A stretch of DNA of 9,670 nucleotides from Candidatus Kapaibacterium sp. (GCA_030830285.1 JAURNF010000072.1:1-9670); one strand, 5' to 3'. Positions 1 through 6,865 are shown, counted from the first letter of the stretch. The notes: generated from the letters alone by a model not told the origin. Numbers and translations: made by a program.

Positions 1-417
1 GCGGCGATCGAGTACCTTCAGCAGTATAGTTGGCCGGGCAACGTTCGTGAACTCTCGAGTGTCTTGCGCGTTGCGCTCCAGACGATGTCATCAGATGAGC
101 TCGAGGTGGCAGACGTACATCGCAACTTGCATCGCTCTGCATCTCAGTCGAGCTCACGCATTGTTGTTGCACAGCCTGCCTTTGCAACACAGCAGCCTGC
201 AACGGAAAAGCCGGTCGCATCGGAAATCGACCTCGGCGAAGATCGTTCACTCAAGGACGACCTTGCGATGGTCGACAAGTTGAAGATTGAGAAGACGCTC
301 GAGCGTACAAAGGGCAACGTCTCAAAGGCAGCAGCGATCTTAGATGTGAGTCGCGAGACCCTCCACAACAAGATTCGCAAGTATGAGATCGATGTAGCAG
401 CGTTCCGCACCAAGTGA
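1..417 (+). CDS. Sigma-54-dependent transcriptional activator, C-terminal fragment (5' end outside window)
   Basis: The frame is open from base 1 and ends with TGA at 415-417, giving 138 residues that lack the start. Residues 11-18 read WPGNVREL, the GNVREL signature near the C-terminal end of the sigma-54-interacting AAA+ domain (NtrC/ZraR-type activators). After a low-complexity linker rich in Ser, Ala and Gln (about 40-80), residues 93-134 form a Fis-type helix-turn-helix: an ExTLERTKGN stretch, then SKAAAIL and VSRETLHNKI, the usual Fis recognition-helix pattern. Such proteins bind upstream enhancers and use ATP to open promoters held by sigma-54 RNA polymerase. The N-terminal sensor (response-regulator receiver, PAS or GAF) and the Walker motifs are not visible, so the signal is unknown and the gene cannot be named. 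It converges on the minus-strand transglutaminase gene with about 30 bases between stops. Confidence 0.9.
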   Translation, partial: AAIEYLQQYSWPGNVRELSSVLRVALQTMSSDELEVADVHRNLHRSASQSSSRIVVAQPAFATQQPATEKPVASEIDLGEDRSLKDDLAMVDKLKIEKTLERTKGNVSKAAAILDVSRETLHNKIRKYEIDVAAFRTK

Positions 418-428
418 CGCCGAAGCGG

Positions 429-448
429 GCACGTGATTGATGACGTGC
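429..448. terminator. Weak inverted repeat between convergent genes, possible terminator
   Basis: GCACGT at 429-434 and ACGTGC at 443-448 form a perfect 6-bp stem with an 8-base loop. It sits between the stop of the sigma-54 activator and the stop of the convergent transglutaminase gene, and it touches the latter's TAG (complement of 448-450). Position and symmetry fit a bidirectional terminator. There is no T-tract on either side, so intrinsic termination is not well supported and the repeat could be chance. Confidence 0.2.
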
Positions 449-1599
449 TACTCGTACGACAGTACCATTGACGTAACAGGACCCGGCACTGCAAGTTTGT
501 TTACTGCTCGTGCTCGCAGCTCTGTGCGACCATTTGGGAACTCTATCTGCAGGAGAGATCCCTTCACCCTTCGCCATGGCCCATCTGATACTGAATACTC
601 GTAATGTGAGAACCACGGCATGTTGTTGTCGAGCTTCACCTCAAACTTCGGGCCGATTGCGAAGAGCGGCATGTAGCGCTCATAGTCCTTGGGATCGACA
701 ATGTTGTACTTCTGCATGATCGAGTCGAAGTTCACATTGCTTTTCGAGAAAAAGGTCAGTGATACTTCATTCACCGTCATGTATAAGTGATTCTGATTGT
801 TCGTAAACACAGTACCATCCGCTGGCATACCCTGGAATGACAGGTACTGGGTAACCGTCGAATCAACTGGCATCGAGACGAACCGGAACGATTCCCCGAT
901 CTTCATCATTGAACTCACGAAACCGTCGAAGGTGCTCACAAAGCTCTTGAAGACGTCATTTGTTCCGTTCATAACAACGAAGTCGCACGTATCTCGCTGC
1001 GCTAACCCGTGCGCCATTTCCATAAACGAAACAGGCGCCCCGTTCTTCATCAGGTAACCACCAAACTGCGGGTCGAGATAAATCCATTTGCGGTACACAT
1101 TCGACCACACCGAGACCGCTACGTGCGCTGCACCAAGACCTGCATACTCCGAGGCCTTTTTCCGCAAGAATGCCATACGTGCCACGTAACCATGTGCGCT
1201 CAGTGCATCGAAAAGCACACGTGCATAACCTTCACAGTTGTAGCGCATGCCACGCTTGACGTTGGCAAGCATGTCTAGTGCCGATATCGACATTGGTGGC
1301 ACGTACCGACCTTCGTGTTGCCATTGGGTACTCGCCCACTTTGTAAGTGCCTTCTGCGCCTCGAACTCTGTCATGCCCGATACATCAACATCTTTGCGCA
1401 CGATGTCACGCATCATCTTGAAGTACTGCACATTGATGTCCGGCGGGAGCAACAGCGTTTTGTACCGCTCACCCAGGAGGTGGTTGTTTGATTGGACGAT
1501 TGTGAGTTTCTTGAGCGGTGGTATTGAATCTATGCCGTTGCTGTAAGTCTGTGTGCATACCATGCACACGCATAAAACGAGTGCTGCGATTGCGTTCAT
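448..1599 (-). CDS. Secreted transglutaminase-like (papain-fold) protein with C-terminal beta-sandwich domain
   Basis: With the ATG at 1597-1599 the protein is 383 residues and opens with a Sec-type hydrophobic stretch, MNAIAALVLCVCMVC, likely cleaved around residue 20. No lipobox is evident despite three Cys. The central region (about 110-185) shows the transglutaminase-core triad: Cys122 in RYNCEGYA, His159 in GAAHVAVSVW and Asp176 in WIYLDPQFGG. The last 60 residues, with a YEYSVSDGPW start and an ELRARAVN end, resemble a Y_Y_Y/Ig-like beta-sandwich. In bacteria this fold can be a peptidase, transglutaminase or inactive binding domain, so the reaction is unknown; a periplasmic or surface location is inferred. 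Alternative in-frame starts are GTG at 1606-1608, which adds an Arg to the signal peptide, and ATG at 1663-1665. The latter would put an atypical 22-residue polar stretch before the hydrophobic core. The gene follows folP on the same strand and may have its own promoter. Confidence 0.8.
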   Translation of the reverse strand: MNAIAALVLCVCMVCTQTYSNGIDSIPPLKKLTIVQSNNHLLGERYKTLLLPPDINVQYFKMMRDIVRKDVDVSGMTEFEAQKALTKWASTQWQHEGRYVPPMSISALDMLANVKRGMRYNCEGYARVLFDALSAHGYVARMAFLRKKASEYAGLGAAHVAVSVWSNVYRKWIYLDPQFGGYLMKNGAPVSFMEMAHGLAQRDTCDFVVMNGTNDVFKSFVSTFDGFVSSMMKIGESFRFVSMPVDSTVTQYLSFQGMPADGTVFTNNQNHLYMTVNEVSLTFFSKSNVNFDSIMQKYNIVDPKDYERYMPLFAIGPKFEVKLDNNMPWFSHYEYSVSDGPWRRVKGSLLQIEFPNGRTELRARAVNKLAVPGPVTSMVLSYE

Positions 1600-1651
1600 T
1601 CCCCTCACGTTTCCCCAGTTGTGACTGCTGTTCTCATTGCTGTTCTGCTGC

Positions 1652-1676
1652 AGTAGTAGTGTCATGCTCTACTACT
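1652..1676 (-). repeat. 8-bp inverted repeat (hairpin) between folP and the transglutaminase gene
   Basis: AGTAGTAG at 1652-1659 and CTACTACT at 1669-1676 are perfect complements around a 9-base loop. On the minus strand this forms a hairpin about 25 bases after the folP stop. No T-run follows on the minus strand, so a standard intrinsic terminator is not supported; attenuation or mRNA end protection are alternatives. The alternative ATG of the transglutaminase gene (1663-1665) lies in the loop. Confidence 0.4.
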
Positions 1677-1699
1677 TTCCTACGCAATTTACGACAGTT

Positions 1700-2494
1700 T
1701 TATGACAAGACTCGGTAGGATAGCGTACGTAATTGTGCGTGCAACGCAACATTATGCACTCGTATCATCGCAACGGGCATCGTCCATAACAATGCATGTA
1801 CAAATGCCGTAGCAACATCGCGTTCGTCAGGAGTTTGAACGCCCGTAATCTCTCCGATGAATCGCTTCCTAGAGATACCAAGCACGATGCCATCACCCAC
1901 CGATATAAGCTTGTCAAGGTTATGCAGCAGATCAAGATTGTGTTCCAGTGTTTTACCGAAGCCGATCCCTGGATCGACATACACTGTTGTGACACCGGCA
2001 GCGCGAGCTGCTGCGACCCGATCGCCAAGCATATCAACTACCTCGTGCACAACGTCGCCATACTGAGGGTTCTGTTGCATTGTGCGGGGCTCACCTTGCA
2101 TGTGCATAAGCACAATTGGTGCGCCACTTGAAGCAACCACATCAAACATCCGCGCATCGTGTCGTCCGGCCGTGACGTCGTTAATCATGTGCGCGCCTGC
2201 TTCGAGTGCTTGCTGAGCCACGATGGCCTTTGACGTGTCAACAGAGATCTTCACGCCTGCGTCGGCTGCGATGATGTCGCGGATCACGGGCAGTACGCGT
2301 GAGCATTCAAGATCTGCAGGCACTGGCGTTGCACCAGGACGTGTGCTCTCGCCACCGACATCGATCCAGTCGGCCCCTTGACGTCGCATTTCGAGTGCAT
2401 GCTGCACTGCAGCGTCACGCACATCAAATCTGCCCCCATCCGAGAATGAGTCGGGCGTTACATTGAGGACGCCCATGATGAGTGGTTGCTGCAT
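1700..2494 (-). CDS. folP: Dihydropteroate synthase
   Basis: This 264-residue protein is a normal-length DHPS, a cytoplasmic TIM barrel that joins p-aminobenzoate to dihydropterin pyrophosphate in folate synthesis and is the sulfonamide target. Signature blocks appear in order: VLNVTPDSFSDGG (9-21), DVGGESTRPGA (45-55), SVDT (84-87, with Asp86), NDV (105-107), LMHMQG (129-134), DPGIGFGK (174-181), GISRKRF (206-212) and RVHNV (245-249). Asn11, Asp86, Asn105, Asp174, Lys210, Arg245 and His247 match known substrate- or metal-binding positions. The RVHNV block differs from the common RVHDV by one residue. The two flexible loops show no insertion of the kind found in sulfonamide-resistant Sul enzymes. 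The ATG (2492-2494) overlaps the dapA stop by one base (TAATG), so translation is probably coupled to dapA. I am very sure of the call. Confidence 0.97.
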   Translation of the reverse strand: MQQPLIMGVLNVTPDSFSDGGRFDVRDAAVQHALEMRRQGADWIDVGGESTRPGATPVPADLECSRVLPVIRDIIAADAGVKISVDTSKAIVAQQALEAGAHMINDVTAGRHDARMFDVVASSGAPIVLMHMQGEPRTMQQNPQYGDVVHEVVDMLGDRVAAARAAGVTTVYVDPGIGFGKTLEHNLDLLHNLDKLISVGDGIVLGISRKRFIGEITGVQTPDERDVATAFVHALLWTMPVAMIRVHNVALHAQLRTLSYRVLS

Positions 2495-3387
2495 TACTGA
2501 ACGAGCCGAGAATCGTCAATCGTTGCAACGATCTCGTCGAGTGCTGCTGCCGATGCGGCAGTCACAGGTACGAGTGGCAACCGCAACACATTGGCGCAAT
2601 GTCCGAGCTTGTGCATGATGTACTTGACGGGCAATGGATTTGTTTCAATGAAGTTGGCTGCAAAGTATGGGAGTAGCGCATCCTGGAGCTCGCGTGCAGT
2701 TGGCACGTCGTCCTGCAATGCGGCACGAATGAGTGCGCCATACGTGCGTGGGAAGTAATTCGATATCACAGCTATCACACCGCGACCACCACAGGCAATC
2801 GTTGGGAGCGCAAGCACATCATCGCCGGCAAGCAATGCGAAGTGGTCGGGCGCATGAGCGATGATCTCGCTCATCTGCTCAAGATTCGCACTGGCCTCCT
2901 TTGTTGCGATGATATTCGGACATGCTTCAGCAATCGCGAGTTGGGTCTGCGCGGAGAGGTTCTGTCCGGTGCGACCTGGCACATTGTAGAGAATCTGCGG
3001 AATTGTCACAGCGTCGTGCACCGCACCGAAGTGCGCAAGCAGTCCAGCCTGTGTGGGCTTGTTGTAATACGGCGATACGATAAGGAGCGCATCGATGCCT
3101 GCTGCTTGTGCGGCCTTCGCATTTTCGATCGTCGAGCGTGTATCGTTTGTACCAACCCCAGCGGTGACTGTGATGCGTCCAGCACAATGCTCAACGGCAA
3201 TCCGCCACAGCTGCTCGCGCTCGGCAAGCGAGAGCGTTGCTGCTTCGCCAGTAGAGCCAGTTACGACAACGCCATCAACACCGCCAGCAAGCTGGATGTC
3301 GAGAATGCGACGCATGGCGTCGACATCTACTTCACCATTTGCATGAAATGGCGTGATCACGGCCGTATGAAGTCCAGAAATCTGCAT
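2494..3387 (-). CDS. dapA: 4-hydroxy-tetrahydrodipicolinate synthase
   Basis: This 297-residue protein has the standard length of the DapA/NAL aldolase family. It condenses pyruvate with aspartate semialdehyde, the first committed step to diaminopimelate and lysine. Lys163 in ATKEAS is the Schiff-base lysine. Tyr134 in YNVPGRT and Ser45-Thr46 in GSTGEAA form the proton relay, and Arg139 is placed to bind the aspartate semialdehyde carboxylate. SPYYNKP (105-111) supplies the Tyr that reaches into the neighbouring subunit, and NPLPVK (250-255) is also typical. The relay reads STGE rather than the usual TTGE; the hydroxyl is kept. These residues favour DapA over N-acetylneuraminate lyase or KDG aldolase, although the family is hard to split by sequence alone. 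The gene starts 9 bases after the DUF58 stop and overlaps folP by one base, which fits a single operon. Confidence 0.96.
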   Translation of the reverse strand: MQISGLHTAVITPFHANGEVDVDAMRRILDIQLAGGVDGVVVTGSTGEAATLSLAEREQLWRIAVEHCAGRITVTAGVGTNDTRSTIENAKAAQAAGIDALLIVSPYYNKPTQAGLLAHFGAVHDAVTIPQILYNVPGRTGQNLSAQTQLAIAEACPNIIATKEASANLEQMSEIIAHAPDHFALLAGDDVLALPTIACGGRGVIAVISNYFPRTYGALIRAALQDDVPTARELQDALLPYFAANFIETNPLPVKYIMHKLGHCANVLRLPLVPVTAASAAALDEIVATIDDSRLVQ

Positions 3388-3396
3388 GCTCGTAGG

Positions 3397-4296
3397 TTAT
3401 CCTCGAATCGATTGGCGTTTGACAAGATACTCGCGAAGCGCGGCATCAAATGGTTGGTCTGTGGTCATGCGCACGTAGTCGATGTTCTGTGCGTGACATC
3501 CGTGTTTGATGCGCTGACAGAATTCCTCGACGGCGATGCGATAACTGCGCTGGAGTTGCTGTGGATGGGTGGTGAGTTCCTGACCCGACTCCATGTCGCG
3601 GAACACTGCTGCAGTGCCCATGTTGAAATCGACTTCCCGTGGATCAAGCACGTGAAGCAGCAACACCTCGTGCTGATCATGTCGGAAATGTCGCAGCGCA
3701 TGGAGGATATTGTCGGTGTCGTCAAAGCAGTCGCTGATAACCACGACGAGTCCTCGCCGACCGAGCTTTTCTGCAACATGATGTAATGCAACTGACGTCC
3801 CAGTGCCACTCGACGGCACAGCGTTCTCGAGCGCGCGAATGAGCTCGCGCACGTATGACTGCTTTGAGCGCGGCGGCAGATAGGTCTGCACATCAGTGTT
3901 GTAGAGCGCAAGTCCAGCAGCATCGCGCTGCTGCAGCACGAGGTACGACAATGAAGCTGCAAGGAACGTGGCGTATTGGAACTTGGTGATGTTGCCTTCG
4001 GAGGCATAGTTCATCGACGCACTCATATCGACGCAGACCGTTGCCCGCAGGTTGGTTTCGTCTTCGTATTGCTTGACGTAGTAGCGATCTGAGCGACCGT
4101 AGATCTTCCAATCGATGTGCTTGAGTTCATCGCCGTGGCGATACTGCCGATGCTCTGAAAACTCCGCACTGAATCCATGGAAGGGCGACCTATGCAGTCC
4201 GGTAATAAACCCCTCAACAACCAGGCGCGCGCGGAGCTCCATGCTCCCGAGCTTGGCAACGGTTTCCGGTGAAAGGTAGGTCGATGTTTGCTTCAT
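3397..4296 (-). CDS. DUF58 family protein with von Willebrand factor A-type fold
   Basis: This is a 299-residue protein without predicted membrane segments. Residues 20-82 form the DUF58 signature: GLHRSPFHGFSAEF, then a YRHGDELKHIDWKIYGR block and YVKQYEDE. A vWA-like Rossmann domain follows. Its metal site (MIDAS) is visible as DMSAS (Asp90, Ser92, Ser94), a Thr in SSGTGTS (162-168) and ISDCFDD (Asp189). DUF58 proteins usually sit beside a MoxR-type AAA+ ATPase and act with it in envelope or complex maturation. No MoxR gene is adjacent here, because the next gene upstream is nadE; a partner elsewhere is likely. The exact function is unknown. It is probably the first gene of a unit with dapA and folP, because a 140-base gap precedes it and only 9 bases separate it from dapA. 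A hairpin lies directly before its start and there is no clear Shine-Dalgarno sequence. Confidence 0.92.
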   Translation of the reverse strand: MKQTSTYLSPETVAKLGSMELRARLVVEGFITGLHRSPFHGFSAEFSEHRQYRHGDELKHIDWKIYGRSDRYYVKQYEDETNLRATVCVDMSASMNYASEGNITKFQYATFLAASLSYLVLQQRDAAGLALYNTDVQTYLPPRSKQSYVRELIRALENAVPSSGTGTSVALHHVAEKLGRRGLVVVISDCFDDTDNILHALRHFRHDQHEVLLLHVLDPREVDFNMGTAAVFRDMESGQELTTHPQQLQRSYRIAVEEFCQRIKHGCHAQNIDYVRMTTDQPFDAALREYLVKRQSIRG

Positions 4297-4300
4297 AGTG

Positions 4301-4321
4301 TCGTCCGTTGGCTACGGACGA
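4301..4321 (-). promoter_or_regulatory. Hairpin directly upstream of the DUF58 gene start
   Basis: TCGTCCGT (4301-4308) and ACGGACGA (4314-4321) are perfect 8-bp complements with a 5-base loop. On the minus strand the stem ends 4 bases before the ATG of the DUF58 gene, where a ribosome-binding site would lie. It could hinder or control translation, or mark the end of the upstream nadE transcript, but no T-tract follows. The symmetry is directly visible; the function is inferred. Confidence 0.45.
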
Positions 4322-4400
4322 TCACGCAGACTCATTCGTGGGTTCGTTCGTGCCGACACCAAAATACGTCGCATACATGAGAGCGTAGCGCACGTTGCGT

Positions 4401-4429
4401 CACCAACCACCAACTGAGATATTGGTGTC
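4401..4429. repeat. CACCAAC tandem pair with inverted TTGGTG downstream of nadE
   Basis: CACCAAC occurs twice in tandem (4401-4407 and 4408-4414), followed by TTGGTG at 4422-4427, which can pair with either copy. A further GACACCAA at 4355-4362 is the exact complement of TTGGTGTC at 4422-4429. The cluster lies 8-36 bases past the nadE stop in the 140-bp gap. It may be a weak terminator for nadE or a protein-binding site. No T-tract is present, so this is only a candidate. Apart from this cluster and the hairpin at 4301-4321, I see nothing in the gap beyond a poor promoter-like TATTTTGG (complement of 4359-4366). Confidence 0.3.
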
Positions 4430-4436
4430 CAATTCA

Positions 4437-6410
4437 CTAGTCAATAATTGTAACGCCTGCTAACTCCGCAATGCGACGGACTCCGTCGCGCCACGGTATG
4501 TCTACGGCGTCACTTGGCATCCGCCAGTCGGCTCGCGGTGAGAGGCTCACAGAGCCAATCTTGGGTCCGTCGGGCATTGCCGACCGTTTGAACTGCGCCG
4601 CTACGAAGCGGCGATAGAAGGTGTCGACCCAGTGCAGGATCTGCGCGTCGCGATACGTGCTGCCAAAGGCGAGTAATGCAAGTACGGCAACCTGCCCGGC
4701 GCTGCAGCGACGGCGAATTGCGTGGTAGAGCACAAAGTCGTGCACCTCGTATGGTCCAAGCACGTCCTCGGTACGCTGGTGCTGCACGCCGTCGGCTGAT
4801 GTAGGCAAGAGCTCCGGGGAGATAGGCGTATCAAGCACGTCGACGAGCACCGCGCGGAGGTCGTCGAGACGGTCGGCTTCGCTACGAATGAGCTCGCGCA
4901 CAAGTGTCTTCGGAACGCCGGCGTTAGGATTATACATCGACATGTGGTCGGCGTTGAACGTGCTCCATCCGAGTGCGATCTCCGACAAGTCGCCAGTGCC
5001 AACAACAATCCCCTGCTCCATGTTGGCAACGTCCATCAGGATCGTAGTCCGCATGCGTGCTTGCGCATTCTCGTAAACCACGGTATGGGATTCAGGGTCA
5101 TGTCCGATATCCGCAAAGTGTTGCATCACGCTTGGCGTGATATCAATCTCGCGGAACTCTGCACCGATGGCACGAGCAAGGTGCTGCGCATTTGTCCGGG
5201 TGCGCGTGGTGGTACCAAATCCTGGGAGTGATACGGTATGGATCGTTGTGAATGGCACGTTGAGAATCTCACACGCGCGACGACACACGAGCGCTGCGAG
5301 CGTACTGTCGAGTCCACCCGAGAGTCCAAGCACCAGCGCCTTCGCATGTGAACGTTGAGCACGCACTGCGAGCCCCATGGCCTGCAGCTCGAGAATCTCT
5401 GTGCAGCGCGCGGTGCGCTCTGCTGCTCCGTGCGGAACGAACGGATGCGGATCGATGCGACGTTGCACAACGTCCTTGATCGACCGACGAAGGGCAAGGT
5501 GTACGACGCGCATCGTGCCATCGTGGTGGTCCATGGACCATGACGCAGCGGCCATGCGCTCGCGAGCGCAGCGTTGCACATCGACATCAACACACACCGA
5601 GGTTCCGTTGAGCTGGAGGCGTTGCGATTCAGCAACCACGTCACCACATTCGGCCACAACACAGTGTCCACTGAACACCGCATCGGTCGTCGACTCGCCA
5701 GGACCGCTCGATGCGTACACATACGCGGTATACGTGCGCGCCGATTGCATGCGAATCAGGTCGCGACGGTATGATGCCTTCCCAACGAGATCATTGCTGG
5801 CGGAAAGATTGAAGATCAGCGTTGCGCCTTCGCGGGCAAGCGGACCCGATGGAGGTTCCACTGACCAGAGATCTTGGCAGATCTCGATACCAAAGGTGAC
5901 GCTTGGATCTGCATCATCCACACAGAGAATGTCAGCACCGAACGGTACATCGTCTTCACCAATGCGCACCATATCATCGTACACATCCGTGCCACGTGTA
6001 AACCATCGCGTCTCGTAGAACTCTTGCGTCGCAGCCAGGTGCGTCTTCGGAATACACGCTTGTACGCGACCACCATGCACTACCGCAGCAACATTGTACA
6101 ACCGTCCGCTCACGGCAAGTGGCAAACCAACAATCATCACAATATCATGTGCTGCGGTTTCGCGGCACAGCGTTGCAAGACCGTCAAGAGCTGCGTTGAG
6201 AAGAGTCGCCTGTGTGAAGAGATCGCCGCACGTATATCCCGTGATTGATAACTCAGGGAACAGCACGATGTCTGCACGGTTGAGAACGGCTTCTTCTGTG
6301 TGACGAAGAAGTTCGGCGACATTGGCCGACACATCAGCTGGACGCACGCGTGGTGCGGCTGCAACGACGCGCAGGTAGCCAAGCTCAGCAATAAGTGCAG
6401 GGTTCATCAT
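4437..6410 (-). CDS. nadE: Glutamine-dependent NAD+ synthetase
   Basis: The protein has 657 residues and two catalytic parts, as in other long NadE enzymes. The N-terminal nitrilase-type glutaminase (about 10-300) has the triad Glu53 in FPELSITGY, Lys122 in IPKTHL and Cys178 in EICQDLW, and releases ammonia from glutamine. The C-terminal synthetase (about 330-657) has the ATP-pyrophosphatase P-loop SGGLDS (364-369), then GTTTRTRTNA, ENAQARMRT, GTGDLSEIALGWST and NPNAGVPKTL. It amidates nicotinic acid adenine dinucleotide with ATP, the last step of NAD+ synthesis. The start at 6408-6410 was chosen because it forms an ATGA overlap with the upstream MarR stop; a second ATG follows at once (6405-6407). 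An upstream TTG at 6429-6431 would lie well inside the regulator gene and is less likely. Translational coupling to the MarR gene is the main oddity. Confidence 0.96.
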   Translation of the reverse strand: MMNPALIAELGYLRVVAAAPRVRPADVSANVAELLRHTEEAVLNRADIVLFPELSITGYTCGDLFTQATLLNAALDGLATLCRETAAHDIVMIVGLPLAVSGRLYNVAAVVHGGRVQACIPKTHLAATQEFYETRWFTRGTDVYDDMVRIGEDDVPFGADILCVDDADPSVTFGIEICQDLWSVEPPSGPLAREGATLIFNLSASNDLVGKASYRRDLIRMQSARTYTAYVYASSGPGESTTDAVFSGHCVVAECGDVVAESQRLQLNGTSVCVDVDVQRCARERMAAASWSMDHHDGTMRVVHLALRRSIKDVVQRRIDPHPFVPHGAAERTARCTEILELQAMGLAVRAQRSHAKALVLGLSGGLDSTLAALVCRRACEILNVPFTTIHTVSLPGFGTTTRTRTNAQHLARAIGAEFREIDITPSVMQHFADIGHDPESHTVVYENAQARMRTTILMDVANMEQGIVVGTGDLSEIALGWSTFNADHMSMYNPNAGVPKTLVRELIRSEADRLDDLRAVLVDVLDTPISPELLPTSADGVQHQRTEDVLGPYEVHDFVLYHAIRRRCSAGQVAVLALLAFGSTYRDAQILHWVDTFYRRFVAAQFKRSAMPDGPKIGSVSLSPRADWRMPSDAVDIPWRDGVRRIAELAGVTIID

Positions 6411-6826
6411 GCAGTTGTATCCTCTACGCAAGTCATCAGTACATGCCGCAGTGCCGCGCGACGTTCTTCAGTTGGGAACACCACAGCATCGGCAGCATTG
6501 AGTCCGTCGCGCACGCGCTCGAGCAGCTCCGTGCCCCCTTGCGCAAGCTCGACGAACACACGACGTGCATCGTGTGGGAGGCTCTGGCGCACCAGGAGGT
6601 TGCGTTCGGTAAGCGCTCTGACGTTGATCGACACCGTCATAACGTCGATGCCGGTATAGCGCGACACATCCGCCTGATGAGGTGCTGTGCCCCGTTTGCA
6701 CAGGCAATCGATCGCCTCGAGGAGCTGCACATGCAACAGCGACACACCATGTTCCTGCAGAACAGGCTCCACGGCGCGATGCCAGCGCGATGCCGTCATC
6801 GCAAGAAGCAGTCCGGTTGGCTCCAT
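6407..6826 (-). CDS. MarR-family winged-helix transcriptional regulator
   Basis: This is a 139-residue protein of typical MarR size. A first dimerisation helix (about 4-25) is followed by a winged helix-turn-helix: helices across 30-60, a recognition helix around DVMTVSINVRALTERNLL (61-78), and a wing with PHDARRVFVEL (84-94), the usual D-x-R pattern. A C-terminal helix returns to the dimer interface. MarR dimers bind palindromes near their own promoters and release on ligand binding or cysteine oxidation. Cys41, Cys43 and Cys133 are present, but no redox role can be claimed. The frame extends upstream to 6925, but the ATG at 6824-6826 is preferred: it begins just before the first helix and follows a strong -7 box. 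The gene overlaps nadE by 4 bases and is divergent from the outer-membrane protein gene, so it probably regulates itself, nadE and possibly that gene. The ligand is unknown. Confidence 0.88.
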   Translation of the reverse strand: MEPTGLLLAMTASRWHRAVEPVLQEHGVSLLHVQLLEAIDCLCKRGTAPHQADVSRYTGIDVMTVSINVRALTERNLLVRQSLPHDARRVFVELAQGGTELLERVRDGLNAADAVVFPTEERRAALRHVLMTCVEDTTA

Positions 6827-6843
6827 AGCCCACAAACCTATGG
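6823..6843. promoter_or_regulatory. Candidate MarR operator: inverted repeat over promoter and start codon
   Basis: CCATAG (6823-6828) and CTATGG (6838-6843) are perfect complements separated by 9 bases, a 21-bp element. One arm contains the regulator's start codon and the other overlaps the start of its TAGGTTTG box. Size and position suit autorepression by a MarR dimer. A second perfect palindrome, TACATGTA (6856-6863), lies near the middle of the 73-bp divergent region and is another candidate. The symmetry is visible; protein binding is inferred. Confidence 0.4.
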
Positions 6844-6865
6844 CTTTTTTGCCCCTACATGTAAA
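6833..6865 (-). promoter_or_regulatory. Candidate Bacteroidota-type promoter for marR-nadE
   Basis: The complement of 6833-6840 reads TAGGTTTG, a perfect match to the Bacteroidota -7 consensus TAnnTTTG. A TTTA element (complement of 6862-6865) lies 21 bases upstream, close to the expected -33 TTTG/TTG position. The box ends only 6 bases before the regulator's ATG, so transcription would begin at or near the start codon, giving a leaderless or nearly leaderless mRNA. The consensus is established for the phylum; its use here is inferred. Confidence 0.5.

Noticed and set aside
3406..3413. Palindrome AATCGATT near the end of the DUF58 gene.
   Set aside because: It is an 8-base palindrome inside coding sequence with no extension, expected by chance in a window of this size.
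2842..3786. A 314-codon open frame on the plus strand.
   Set aside because: It is antisense to dapA and the DUF58 gene, both of which have clear family motifs. Its product is Cys- and His-rich without any domain pattern.
6411..6431. TTG start for nadE at 6431.
   Set aside because: It would add seven non-conserved residues inside the regulator gene. The ATG at 6410 gives the standard ATGA overlap.
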